DNA of 64,000 nucleotides from the NCBI GenBank assembly GCA_026225945.1, contig JAMJFZ010003745.1, positions 124,001 to 188,000 on the forward strand. The letters run 5' to 3'. Position numbers and translations under genes: made by a program. The notes under the pieces were generated by a model, which saw nothing but the letters and a program-made list of their open reading frames with translations, ran no database searches and had not been told where the DNA came from. Numbering within the stretch: the stretch's first letter is position 1; every line of letters begins with the position of its first letter. Origin of the DNA: Cricetomys ansorgei. Its lineage: Eukaryota; Chordata; Mammalia; Rodentia; Nesomyidae. This document shows positions 54,712-64,000 of the stretch, in pieces.

Positions 54712-54905
54712 GATGTGCTCTGTTGGCAGCATGTTCGCTTGTCATGCACACGGCCCTGGATTCTATCACCACAGGGCATAAAACCAGGTGTGGTGGTGCA
54801 AGCAGGAATCCCAGCACTTAGAGGGTAGAAATGGATGATGAGAAGTTCAAGGTCATTCTTGGCTATGGAAGGAATTGTAGGCCAGTCTTGTTCAGAGGAC
54901 TGAAA
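54712..54905 (+). repeat. B4 SINE (ID head plus B1 body)
   Basis: ID-like CTCTGTTGGCAGCATGTTCG and GGATTCTATCACCACAGG, joined to B1-like CCAGGTGTGGTGGTGCAAGC. Confidence 0.78.
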
Positions 54906-55803
54906 CACGAGAACGACTAGAACAAGTGGCTGCCCGAGGACGGACAGGTGTGTTGATACTCACAGCACTGAGGGTGGACCCAGAGCCTCACAAAAGGCCG
55001 CAAGTGCACTATCACTGAGCATCTTACACTCCCAGCCATTGGTCCATCCCAAGCAGGAGGGAGGTAACGAGAAGGCCTGTAGGCAGCACACTGCAGTTGC
55101 TGGGGCACTCAGCATACACGCAGAAGCTTACCAGTTAAGATACGGGGCTACATATGGTGGTGAGGACGTTTACAGCAGACCCAAGAGCAGCTACTTCTAT
55201 TCAGGGGTCTGGTGCAAACTCAAAGTGTGGGTAGGGCCCTCCGCGGAAAACGAACTTCATGATGGCATGACAGAGCATTCAACTAAGTAGCTGTAGGTCT
55301 CAGAGCAGGGCAATATAATGCTGGAATGGGGTTGCATGGTGCGAGCAAAGGAGGCTGTGAGAGCCCCAAGCATAAGACACAGGCCTGATGCGAGAAGCAG
55401 AAGGGAAGGAAGGAATCCTTCATCTGTCCCTTGAGAGTACCTTGGCTTGATCGAAATCGAGCTTAAAATAACCCCATGGAGGATTCCAGCACACTCACTC
55501 CAGTATGTAACAGAGAAGGGTCCAAGTGGAGCGACTTCCCAACTATTTCAGGCACTTGTGGCCTCCCTCTGAAGAATGACAGGCAACATGCCCATAACAA
55601 CCCATCTCTCAACCTCCACCCACCACAAATAAAAAGCACTCTAGAACAGAGCACCTAGTCACAAGATAGGTCACCCCAAGAATTTGCCCTGCCCTGGCCA
55701 GGTTACTTAGAAGGAAAAGTGTTCATTAAAAAGCTTATGGCAATGCATTTCGATAAATTACAAAGCTGATCCAAATTCCAAAGACTGGACACACTTACGG
55801 CTA
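54906..55803. other. unique stretch
   Basis: No recognised repeat. The 83-codon frame at 55039-55290 is unrecognised. Confidence 0.4.
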
Positions 55804-55807
55804 CCTT

Positions 55808-55925
55808 CTGTGTGTGTGTGTGTGTGTGTGTGTCTGCCTGTCTCTGTGTATGTGTCTGTGTGTATCTGTCACTCTGGTTATGTGTCTCTCTGTCTCTTTC
55901 TCTCTGTGTCTCTCTGTCTCTGTCC
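55808..55925. repeat. (TG)n and TGTCTC-rich tract
   Basis: About 12 TG units, then TGTCTGTCTCTGTG-like degenerate repeats. Confidence 0.93.
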
Positions 55926-56364
55926 TTTTATTCTGGCCAAATCAGAGAAAAGTGAATTCAAAGACAAACTAGTCAAATGTCCACCATGCAGCAACTTCCC
56001 ATGATGCACAGCTGGGTCACTAAAGACAAACACATTCTGTACCCATTCAGTGACCCGAGAAAAGACCTTGGCAAGAAACCAATTTGTCCCCAAAGCTGCA
56101 TACCGTTTAAGTGCCCAGTGAAATGTGGAAGGAACAAAAAGAAACCAGGCTCCTCTTAGAGCATCCCTTCTGCAAATACTGATGACAGTTGTAACCTGCA
56201 CCTACCTGATCATCCATAAACTTCTCTGAGACAGAAGACTGGCGGTCCCTAGAGCTTGCTGTCCAGCCAGGTTAGTTTACTGAGCCAGCCCCAGGTCCTA
56301 GTAGAGATTCTGCCTCACAAAACAAGGTGGACCACACCTGTGAAATGCATGTCAAAGCAAGTTC
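55926..56364. other. no recognised feature
   Basis: Unique-looking sequence. Confidence 0.4.
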
Positions 56365-56480
56365 CATTGGCAGAGTGCTTGCCTGGCATGTAAAGACCTG
56401 ACTACACACACCAGGCATGGTGGTACACACCTGTAGTCCCAGCTTGGAAGGTGGATGTAGGAGATCCATGAAGAGCTACA
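56365..56480 (+). repeat. B4 SINE
   Basis: ID part GGCAGAGTGCTTGCCTGGC, B1 part CCAGGCATGGTGGTACACAC. Confidence 0.82.
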
Positions 56481-56494
56481 GGAAACCCTTTTCC

Positions 56495-56800
56495 TCAAAG
56501 GCTTAGTGGATAAAGCGCTTGCCATTCAAGTGTGAGAATCAGAGTTCAGATCCCAAGAGCCCACACAATCGAGTGGATGTGGTAGCCAGCCTGCAATTCT
56601 AGAGCTCAGAAAGCAGAGAGACAAGGCAATTGTCTAGACTAGCCCCCATCAGAAAGCTCTGGGTTCAACTAAGAGACCTGCCTCAATATGGCTAGAGATC
56701 AAAGAAGACTCCTAATGACAACATCATGAATCTGCACCAATGAGCCCACATATGAATCACACACGCACGCACACATGCATGTGTGAACACACACTGGCTA
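56495..56800 (+). repeat. composite tRNA-derived SINE
   Basis: AAAGCGCTTGCCATTCAAG and TTCAGATCCCAAGAGCCC at the head, a B1-like centre and a CACACGCACGCACACATGC tail. Confidence 0.68.
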
Positions 56801-56807
56801 TGGGGTG

Positions 56808-57143
56808 TGTGGTAATTTGAATAAAAATGGTCCCCATTGGCTCATACAGAGTGGCACTGTTAAGAGGTGTGGCCTTGTTGGAGCAAATGTGGCTTTATTG
56901 GAGGAAAATAGGAAAGGGCAACGAGGTTTCCGATGCTCAAGCCAGGCCTAGTGGGACACTCTTCCTGTTGCCTGCCGATCCAAACGTAGGTTCCCTCTCC
57001 AGCACCTTGTCCGCCTTCCTGCTGCCATGCTGACAATGGAATAAACCTCTGAACTGTAAGCCAGTTCCAATTAAATGCTTTCCTTTATAAGAGCTGCCAT
57101 GGTCATGGTGTCTCTTCACAGCAATAAAATCCTAACTAAGACA
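56808..57143 (+). mobile_element. MaLR LTR, ORR1-like, near complete
   Basis: TGTGGTAATTTGAA at the start, AAGAGGTGTGGCCTTGTTGG, ATGGAATAAACCTCTGAACT and terminal TCCTAACTAAGACA. No clear 5-bp duplication. Confidence 0.85.
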
Positions 57144-57145
57144 GA

Positions 57146-57255
57146 AGGTGACTCATACCACCAATCCCAGCACTCAGAAGGCTGAAGAAGGAGGATCATC
57201 ATGAGTCTGGGGGCAGCCTGGACTACAGAATAAGACCCTATCTCAAAAACAAATT
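57146..57255 (+). repeat. B1-type SINE
   Basis: CACCAATCCCAGCACTCAG, AGACCCTATCTCAAAAAC. It directly follows the LTR. Confidence 0.85.
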
Positions 57256-57756
57256 CGACAAGTGAGTCCAAGTCCTCTAGAGGTAGAAATGACTGCAGGA
57301 ACTCCTAAGTCATTTTGGCACTTAGCCCAAATGAGTCTTCTCAGACATTTAGAATCCAAGCAAGTAAGCCTTGTTCAAGTGCAGGTTTTCTTTCCTTGGT
57401 ACCACAAGGACATTTTTAACTCACCCGTGAAGTAAATTCTGAGTCTAATGTAATGATCAAGAACATACTTTAAGTCAGATTACATGGGTTCAAGACTCAG
57501 CTCTGACAATTATGGCTACTACTATAATACTAAGACTTGGCCTCTTTGCCCTGTGAAAAGCTATGCCTCATCGCCTATGTTTTGAAAGACTTGGAATGAT
57601 GCCTCTTTGCAAACTGCTCACAAGGGAAATGAGATGCTCGCTCCTGAGTGCCAGTGGGCCTCTAGGCAACTTACAGGAACTCAGTGAATCACATATACCT
57701 CTCAGGAAACATTATTCACATCTTTAAGGAAGAAACTGAAAGTTTAATTGACGTGC
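57256..57756. other. no recognised feature
   Basis: Unique-looking sequence. Confidence 0.4.
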
Positions 57757-57935
57757 CTGGGGGCTGTAGAGATGGCTAACAGCTAAGAGAGCTGGCTGCA
57801 CAATCATGAGACTAGAGTCTGGATCCATTACAGCACACAGGTGACAAACCAGGCATCTCACAAATGCCCGTAACTCCAAAGTCCTCTTCTTGCCTCCACA
57901 TGCAAACACAGGAATGAGCCGTCACTCTCTCTCTT

Positions 57936-57981
<46 letters not shown>

Positions 57982-58018
57982 GTGCATGGACATACATTCA
58001 CAAACACAATCAAAACAA
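57757..58018 (+). repeat. B3-type SINE with (CT)n(CA)n
   Basis: GGGGGCTGTAGAGATGGCTA head. 57927-57981 is CTCTCTCTTTCTCTC passing into about 16 CA units. Confidence 0.78.
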
Positions 58019-58023
58019 ACCTT

Positions 58024-58205
58024 GGGCCAACAAAATGGTTCAGTGGTTAAGAGCCTATACCACCAAGCCCTTTGTTCAATTCCCAGTACCACATGGAAGG
58101 AGACAACCAATTCCTGCAAGCGGTCTTCTGACTTTCACGTGCACACTGTGACTTAAGAGTCACAGGCTCATACATACATGTAATTTTAAATCTTTTTAAA
58201 ACCAA
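58024..58205 (+). repeat. B3 SINE
   Basis: AAAATGGTTCAGTGGTTAAG, CAATTCCCAGTACCACATGG, GGTCTTCTGACTTTCACG. Confidence 0.82.
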
Positions 58206-58537
58206 TCTTTAAAAATAAATAACTTGATCAAAGTAATTCAGTCAATAAATGGCAAAGACTGGAGTCAAACTCAAGCAAGCTAACACATTTTTTGTTGTCT
58301 ATCTTCCTGCCTTTGAAAAAGCCTCCAGTCTGTCTGTCTGACTCGCATTACCTAGAATGTGAACTGGATGTTTTTGCAGGGTTAGATTTAAGTCATTCTT
58401 CAAGAAGGACCAGTTCTCTGGTTTCCCATTTCCACTTGTCCAAATCACTTTCAATCACCACAGTCTCTACTGAAAACCCCACCTACAAAGCTCCCCCTCC
58501 CCCTCCTCCCTCTTCTTCTTCTGACTAGAGTACCCTC
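58206..58537. other. no recognised feature
   Basis: A CCT/TCT pyrimidine tract lies at 58490-58524. Confidence 0.4.
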
Positions 58538-58666
58538 AGCTTACTGGACATGGAGGCACACTTCGGAGTCAGAGGAAGGCAAATCTGTTGAGTTTGAGCC
58601 AGCCTGGTCTATGTATCAAGTTCTAGACCAGCCAGGACTACATAGTAAGACCCTGTCTCAAAAAAT
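58538..58666 (+). repeat. B1 SINE
   Basis: GGACATGGAGGCACACTTCG, AGACCCTGTCTCAAAAAATG. Confidence 0.88.
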
Positions 58667-58756
58667 GAAACTGAGTGCCCTCACCAACTCCTAGCTAATT
58701 CTAGACTCTAGGGAGTCAGTCCAGAATAGAAGGATGTCCCATTGGGCCAACTGACT

Positions 58757-58862
58757 TTGTTTTGTTTTACGTTACTTAGACAGGGTCCTGGTCTTGTTGT
58801 GTAGTCCTGGAGGGCCTGAAATAGTAGTCCATGCTGGCCTCAAACTCAGCCTGTCAAATGCT
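58757..58862 (-). repeat. B1 fragment
   Basis: AGACAGGGTCCTGGTCTTG, CATGCTGGCCTCAAACTCAG. Confidence 0.75.
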
Positions 58863-59295
58863 GACTTCTTCATTTCTAAGCGATCTTGTTTCTATGGGGG
58901 AAGACTGTGATGTCCAGGCCATTTTGGGCTACGTGAATGATCCTAAGAGCCGTTGTCTCCTAATCCTAAATACACAAGTCTCCCTTCATTCTTATCAGAG
59001 CTGTGGGAACATTACTGACCCTAGTTCATGGTTCCAAAAGTGGAAAAGAGAATGTGTTTTCCCAACACTTGGCTTCCACATAATGGGATTCCAGAGTCTT
59101 TACTGTGGACACCTCACAAGAGCAAAGCCTTCTTCAAAGGCCTAACTTCTTCATGCAGCTGAGTCTCTCCAGTTCTCACGTGCAGTCTTCCTTCATCCTC
59201 TTCCTGTTCTGGGGGAAGAGCTTTGCTTAGCTGAGTCACTCAGAGTCATACAGCATCAGGGCTCCATGATTTTTCAGTCATTAATTTTCTTCAGT
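58863..59295. other. no recognised feature
   Basis: Unique-looking sequence. Confidence 0.4.
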
Positions 59296-59492
59296 CCGCA
59301 TTTTACGTGTATGGGTGTTTTGCCTGTAAGCTATGTCTGTGCACTACGTATGTGCCTAGTGACCACAGAGACCAGGAGGGTTGGATCTGAGTCACAGACG
59401 GTTTAACCCACCATGTGGGTGCTGGGAATTGAACCCAGGTGCTCTGCAAGAACAGCCTCTGCTCTTAACCACGGAGCCGTCCCTTCAGCCCT
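59296..59492 (-). repeat. B3 SINE
   Basis: GTGGGTGCTGGGAATTGAAC and TGCTCTTAACCACGGAGCC, reversed. Confidence 0.92.
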
Positions 59493-59511
59493 CATCATCT
59501 TTAAAAAAAAA

Positions 59512-59609
59512 ATTGTATGTACCCTAGGCTGGCCTTTAACTAGTTAGTGATCCTCCTGCCTCAGCCTCCCAAGTGCCTGGATTACAGGCAAGCACCACCG
59601 TGCTTGGCC
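59512..59609 (-). repeat. B1-type fragment
   Basis: CCTAGGCTGGCCTTTAACTA, CCTGGATTACAGGCAAGCAC. Confidence 0.82.
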
Positions 59610-59756
59610 AGTTGATATTCTTCAATGTGTAAAGAAAGGGGAATAAGAAACAAAGGAAGAATGAGGTGCACCATCAGTGGTAATGGCAGTGGTGATGGCG
59701 AATAAACATAACCAAACAATCCGAGATCCACCCCAGGCAAGAAAACATCAGTCTTG

Positions 59757-59906
59757 GAGCTAGCAAGAGTATCTGAAGGGAAAAGGTGCTTGACACTAAG
59801 GATGACGGTCTTAGTTTGATCTGTGGGACCCACAGGTAGAAATAGAGAACAGGTCCCACAAGTTCACACACATGCGCGCACACACAGTAAATAAGAAAAC
59901 AAACAA
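59757..59906 (+). repeat. B3-like SINE, diverged
   Basis: AAAAGGTGCTTGACACTAAG, TTTGATCTGTGGGACCCAC, CACATGCGCGCACACAC. Confidence 0.65.
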
Positions 59907-60577
59907 TTAAAAAAAATCTCTACAATGTTCCCCCCTTTCTTAGAGACTGTTATGAGGAGGATAGCTTTATCTAAATTTCAATCAAGTTTTAAAAAGCCAG
60001 GCACCCCCCGCTTCTACTTCTGCTTCCTCTAGTCTGGCTGTTCAGACAACCCATCAGATGTGTCTTTGAACCAGGAGACAGAGCTGAGGTGGGGGTAGGG
60101 GAGCACCTAAGGAGTCAGGAAGGGGCAAAGGCTCTGGGTAAGAAATCAGAAGGTACCGGAAGCCTAGAAGTGGGATGCAGAAAGAGCAGCGCCTCCAGCA
60201 GAGCAGAACAGGATAGACATCCGCTGACCTCATGGAGAGAGGCCCAGGGCTGGAGGGTGTGTTAGTGCTGGGTGACAGTGGAGTCTAATACACTAGGCCA
60301 GAATACTGCTGATAGCAGGCTCAAACCCCCATCACCCTAAATCTTCAATACAAGCAATTCAATATCAAGGTGCTTTGAGTAGAGGAAGTCATAAGGGCAG
60401 TGTCACAGGATGAAGCCATGCAGGAAAGGAAGACTGGAAAGCGGATGTGAATGCCAGGCAAGCAGCAAAGGAGACCAAAGCCATCTCACAAGGGATGGGC
60501 CTGTGTCATGTCTTTTCTCTGGGCTTCTCGCTAAAGATTTCTTCCATAAGCTACACCCCTGACCCTTCACTAAGTTT
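59907..60577. other. unique stretch
   Basis: No supportable feature. Confidence 0.4.
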
Positions 60578-60684
60578 ACTAGGTTGGCCTTGGCCTTGAA
60601 CTAGCTCTGCAGCCATGGCAGGACTTTAACCTGTCATCCTCCTGCCTCAGCCACCCGAATAGCTGATATTACAGCCATGTATCC
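60578..60684 (-). repeat. B1-type fragment
   Basis: CATCCTCCTGCCTCAGCCAC and a GATATTACAGCCATGTAT head, reversed. Confidence 0.72.
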
Positions 60685-60696
60685 CCATGTCTTTGT

Positions 60697-60912
60697 AAGA
60701 TTTATTTTCATTATTTTTTAATTATGTGAGTGGGGTGGGGTGAGGATGTGCATGTTGGTGTCAGGTGCCCATGGGTGCCAGGTGTTAGATCTTCCTAACG
60801 CTGGGTATGATGATATAGGCAGTTGTGATCCACTCAATGTGGTTACAGGGAACTGATCTCAGGTCTTGTGGAAAACTAGCCAGGGCTCTTAACCACTGAG
60901 TCAGTCTGACTT
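60697..60912 (-). repeat. B3-type SINE
   Basis: GTGTCAGGTGCCCATGGGTG and CTCTTAACCACTGAGTCAG, reversed. Confidence 0.8.
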
Positions 60913-61235
60913 GCACTTTTTCAAACTAACAGTCAATGCTGGAGGACCTGAGAACAGCCAATGCTCTGCTAGGACCAGGTGAGTATAGGCTTGGTCACCA
61001 GTCACAGAGAGTGCATCTACTCCAAACATAGCACATCCTATTTTTCTCTTCAGAATGACTCAACATGTGGCCAGGATTTGTGCTGTGATTTAATAATCTT
61101 TTGAAATCTCAGACAAGCTGGCCCAGAAGCAAAAAGAGGAGGACAAAAAAAGTATCGGATTTCATCTTGAAACTGTAAGTGTCACCTCACTATCTAAAGA
61201 CAAATTGGGAAAATGCCCAATGAGAAACAGTAAGC
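60913..61235. other. no recognised feature
   Basis: Unique-looking sequence. Confidence 0.4.
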
Positions 61236-61466
61236 TGGGTGCTAGAGAGATGGCTCAGCAGTCAAGAGCACTAGGTGGTCTTGCAGATAACACAGGTTTG
61301 ATTCCAGTATCCACACATTGGTTCACAAACATCCTAACTCCAGTTCCAAGAACTCAATGCCCTCTTTGCCTTTATCAGACACCAGGCATGCAAGTGGTAC
61401 ACAGGCATACAAACATGCAGCAGACAAAAGACCCATATACATGACATAAAATTAAATTTAAAAAGA
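61236..61466 (+). repeat. B2/B3A SINE
   Basis: GCTAGAGAGATGGCTCAGCA, ATCCTAACTCCAGTTCCAAG, CAGACACCAGGCATGCAAGT. Confidence 0.88.
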
Positions 61467-62117
61467 AACAACTGCCATCCTGCTCTCTGTGGGGACGATC
61501 CATTCCCATAGTTATTTCTATTCCAACAGGCTCCTAGACACTCCAAGGTGCTTCCCTCATTAATTAAAGGCCTATTGAGTACCAGCCCCTTGATTTCAAC
61601 CCATACGCTAAACAAGTCTCTGGTATTCAAATCCACATAGCTATTTCAAATAGCACATACCTGAAGAAAAATGCTCTACCAGGGAGACTAATTGTAGAGA
61701 GACTTCAAAATATTCACACTTACTACGCTGCCAGAGAAAGGAGAAAAACAGCACAGGCACACAGTTCAGAAATGCCTGGGCTGCTCTCCAAAGGGTGCAT
61801 GAAGCAAGTGACATATTCACAACAGTGACTTCCCTCCCTTTCTCTGTCATAAACCAGGACACCTGCAAGCCTTGAGAGAGGACTAAAATCCAGGCAGTGT
61901 ACACTCCTCACCAGCCAAGTCAGTGACTGAATAAAGCAGCCAATAAAATTAAGTTGTTTTAGAGCCACTCCACTTCAAGGGTATAAATAGATCCCACTGC
62001 TATGCAGCTTAAAATGTCAAAGAAGTCCCACAAGTCCTCCTAAACTCTAAACATATGCCAAGGCATACACATACACGTGAGAAAGTGCACACAAGTTTAA
62101 TTTTTTTTTCATTTTAA
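61467..62117. other. unique stretch
   Basis: No supportable feature. The unrecognised minus frames at 61641-61968 are short. Confidence 0.4.
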
Positions 62118-62330
62118 GAGGCTACAGATACAGCTCAGTGGTTAGGAGCACTGGCTGCTTTCCAGAAGACTCAGGTTCAATTCCTAGCACCGAGTTGGAA
62201 GCTAAGAAACTTCTATAATTCCAGTTCCAGAGGATCCAACACCCTCTTCTTGCTTCCTATGGCACCATGGCACAGATGGTACAGACATACACATAGGCAA
62301 AACACCCGTACACATTAAAATAAATAGCGC
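62118..62330 (+). repeat. B2/B3A SINE
   Basis: GCTCAGTGGTTAGGAGCACT, AATTCCAGTTCCAGAGGATC, ACACCCGTACACATTAAAAT. Confidence 0.9.
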
Positions 62331-62433
62331 TACCATTTTTATGTCAGCTTTGGTGATGTTTAGTCTATTTTGCCCTTTGTCTTTTCAATGACCTGCTAAG
62401 AGCAACTACACTTAGGACTCTGTATAGATATCA

Positions 62434-62482
62434 ATGAAATAAATAAATACATAAATAAACAAACAAACAAATAAATAAATGA
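62434..62482. repeat. (AAAT/AAAC)n microsatellite
   Basis: AAATAAATAAATACATAAAT followed by AAAC units and AAAT again. Confidence 0.93.
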
Positions 62483-62487
62483 AAATT

Positions 62488-62598
62488 GTAAGGGTGGGTA
62501 TGGGTAGTGCATACCTATAATCCTAGCAACTTGGAGGCTGAAGCAGAAGATTAACAGTTCTAGGCCGGCCTGGTCTATAAGGTCTTGTCTCAGAGAGA
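62488..62598 (+). repeat. B1-type SINE
   Basis: GTAGTGCATACCTATAATCC, GCCGGCCTGGTCTATAAGG. Confidence 0.82.
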
Positions 62599-62821
62599 AG
62601 GAGACACTATTACAATGAGACCACTATAAGGGGAACAGGGTATTCAGAGTGAGCAGTCATGATGGAGCCTTGAACCCACCGCTGGTCTGTACCACATGAC
62701 ACTTGGACCTTCCATAGCAAAGTGCTAGAGCTGATTTTATAACTTATGGCCAGTCAGTGGCCACTTACTACTAAACAGAGTTAAGAGATAACTAAAAGTA
62801 CCAGCAATGTTGACTGAGGCT
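62599..62821. other. no recognised feature
   Basis: Short unique-looking gap between two B1s. Confidence 0.4.
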
Positions 62822-62912
62822 GGAGTTTCCAAGCCAGCCTAGGCTACATAGTGAGTTCCAGGCCACACAGGGTCACAGAGTAAGACTCTCCAAAACAAAA
62901 AACAAACAGCAG
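62822..62912 (+). repeat. B1 3' half
   Basis: AGCCAGCCTAGGCTACATAG, TGAGTTCCAGGCCACACAGG and an A-rich tail. Confidence 0.85.
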
Positions 62913-63267
62913 CAGAACAACCGCAAAAATATTCTCTTAAGGTCAAGAAACACTGCTTGTCAGCTCCAGTGAGTTCCTGGCTTCCATGCTCAACATCCCG
63001 CAGCCACCAGCAGTTCCAGCTAGAGAGCGGTCACCAGTCACCGTCTGCACCAGCCTTTCACAGTCACAGCACAGAGGAGAGTGCGGTTTCGGGCAGGAGG
63101 CTGGGCTTGGCTAGGCTCCTCTGAACACCAGGCAGGCAATCAGTGCTGCAACATGACATTCAAAGCACCTCTAGTGTAAGACAAGATTCACAGCCTTCTG
63201 CCTTATCCTCTACTACCAGACAGATGGTAATGACAGGACATATTGCAGTTTTCCACTGGTGCATGTA

Positions 63268-63352
63268 ACTAGCTCACTCTGCAGCCCAGACAAACCTTAA
63301 ATTCAAGTTCGTCTCAAACTCCCAGCTATCCCGAGCCTCTGTAATGGCTGGG
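63268..63352 (-). repeat. B1-type fragment, old
   Basis: CACTCTGCAGCCCAGACAAA, TCGTCTCAAACTCCCAGC. Confidence 0.55.
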
Positions 63353-63544
63353 CCCACTAGAGATGCCAGATTCACACTCAGCAAGCTTATTTATTGAAAT
63401 AGATTTCAATACTAAAAGGAATGCCAGAAGCCAAAATGAAAAACTACAAAATTCTAACTCAAAACAGAACTCAGTCTTTCATTTATTCAATTCAATTCTC
63501 CCACTCTAATCTCTGCAGGATATGGACTTTACATAAAAGTTTAG
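63353..63544. other. no recognised feature
   Basis: Unique-looking sequence. Confidence 0.35.
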
Positions 63545-63645
63545 ATTCTGGAGCCTTGAGATGGCTCAGTGGGTCCCACCTGGAAGGAGAGAATTTCCAA
63601 AGGTTATTCTCTGACCTCTGTACCCAAGCCATGGCTCATGCACGA
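63545..63645 (+). repeat. B3 SINE, internally deleted
   Basis: CCTTGAGATGGCTCAGTGGG is joined directly to CACCTGGAAGGAGAGAAT, missing about 40 bp of the normal element. Confidence 0.7.
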
Positions 63646-63772
63646 TCTATAACCTAGGCTGCTTAAAACTTCCAATGCCCCTCTCACTCACTGCCTCTCA
63701 AGTGCTGGGACCGCCCCTGACCTCAGAGTGGTATTTTGGGCTGGGCAGAATGTATGCTGCCTACAGAATCAC

Positions 63773-63872
63773 CTGCCTGAAGCAGACCAGGCTGGACTTT
63801 ACTTGCATTGATCCTTTTACCTCTGCCTCCTGAGTACAAGATTTCAAGTGTAAGGCACCACAACTGCTTGTA
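63773..63872 (-). repeat. B1-type fragment
   Basis: ACCAGGCTGGACTTTACTTG, CCTCTGCCTCCTGAGTACAA, reversed. Confidence 0.65.
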
Positions 63873-64000
63873 CCAGGACCTTTTACAAGGCTGAGCAGGC
63901 CAGGACTGTTTTCAGAATGCCTGAAATAAAATAAAAATTGAAAGTAGAATACAATGGAAGCACTCAACAGCTAAAATTTAGCCATTGATGGTGGTGGCCA

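Noticed and set aside
44..64000. tRNA-gene-like A and B boxes at many places
   Set aside because: All belong to B2, B3, B4 or ID SINEs with worn promoters, SINE bodies and A-rich tails. No intact cloverleaf was seen.

Overview
This is nuclear DNA from a muroid rodent. It carries B1, B2/B3, B4 and ID SINEs, rodent LTR classes (MaLR, ERVK-like, ERV1-like), a URR1-type hAT transposon family and L1 3' sequence, at ordinary mammalian base composition. I cannot fix the species. I see no complete protein-coding gene and no tRNA or rRNA gene. Most of the window reads as intron or intergenic DNA.

Layout. (1) 230-1927 and 11767-13513 are two direct copies of a ~1.7 kb segment. Each carries a GC box, a TATA-like box and a CpG island. 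A smaller CpG-rich block lies between them at 7560-7815. (2) 14-30 kb is SINE-rich and holds L1 ORF2 remains, several solo LTRs, a URR1 transposon and a B1-anchored minisatellite. (3) 30.25-32.39 kb is a minus-strand processed pseudogene of the nuclear cyclophilin Ppig, broken by a MaLR LTR, a CA/TG microsatellite and frameshifts. (4) 33.6 kb has a 41-bp minisatellite of five units with no difference seen. (5) 36-49 kb mixes SINEs and LTRs with unique stretches that contain weak minus-strand exon candidates. (6) 49669-49789 (minus) closely matches one internal exon of adenylate kinase 4 and has a consensus splice donor in the right place. Its acceptor side is not canonical and no other Ak4 exon was found. 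(7) 50899-52859 is a small non-autonomous ERVK-like provirus with both LTRs, a primer-binding-site-like sequence, a polypurine tract and a perfect 6-bp target duplication, inserted into a B3 SINE. (8) 53-64 kb holds an L1 3' end and many SINEs.

The best-supported structures are the duplicated CpG-island promoter, the Ak4-like exon, the Ppig retrocopy, the mini-provirus and two solo LTRs with perfect target duplications. Repeat family names come from recall of consensus sequences, not a library search. Edges of old repeats are accurate to roughly 10-20 bp.
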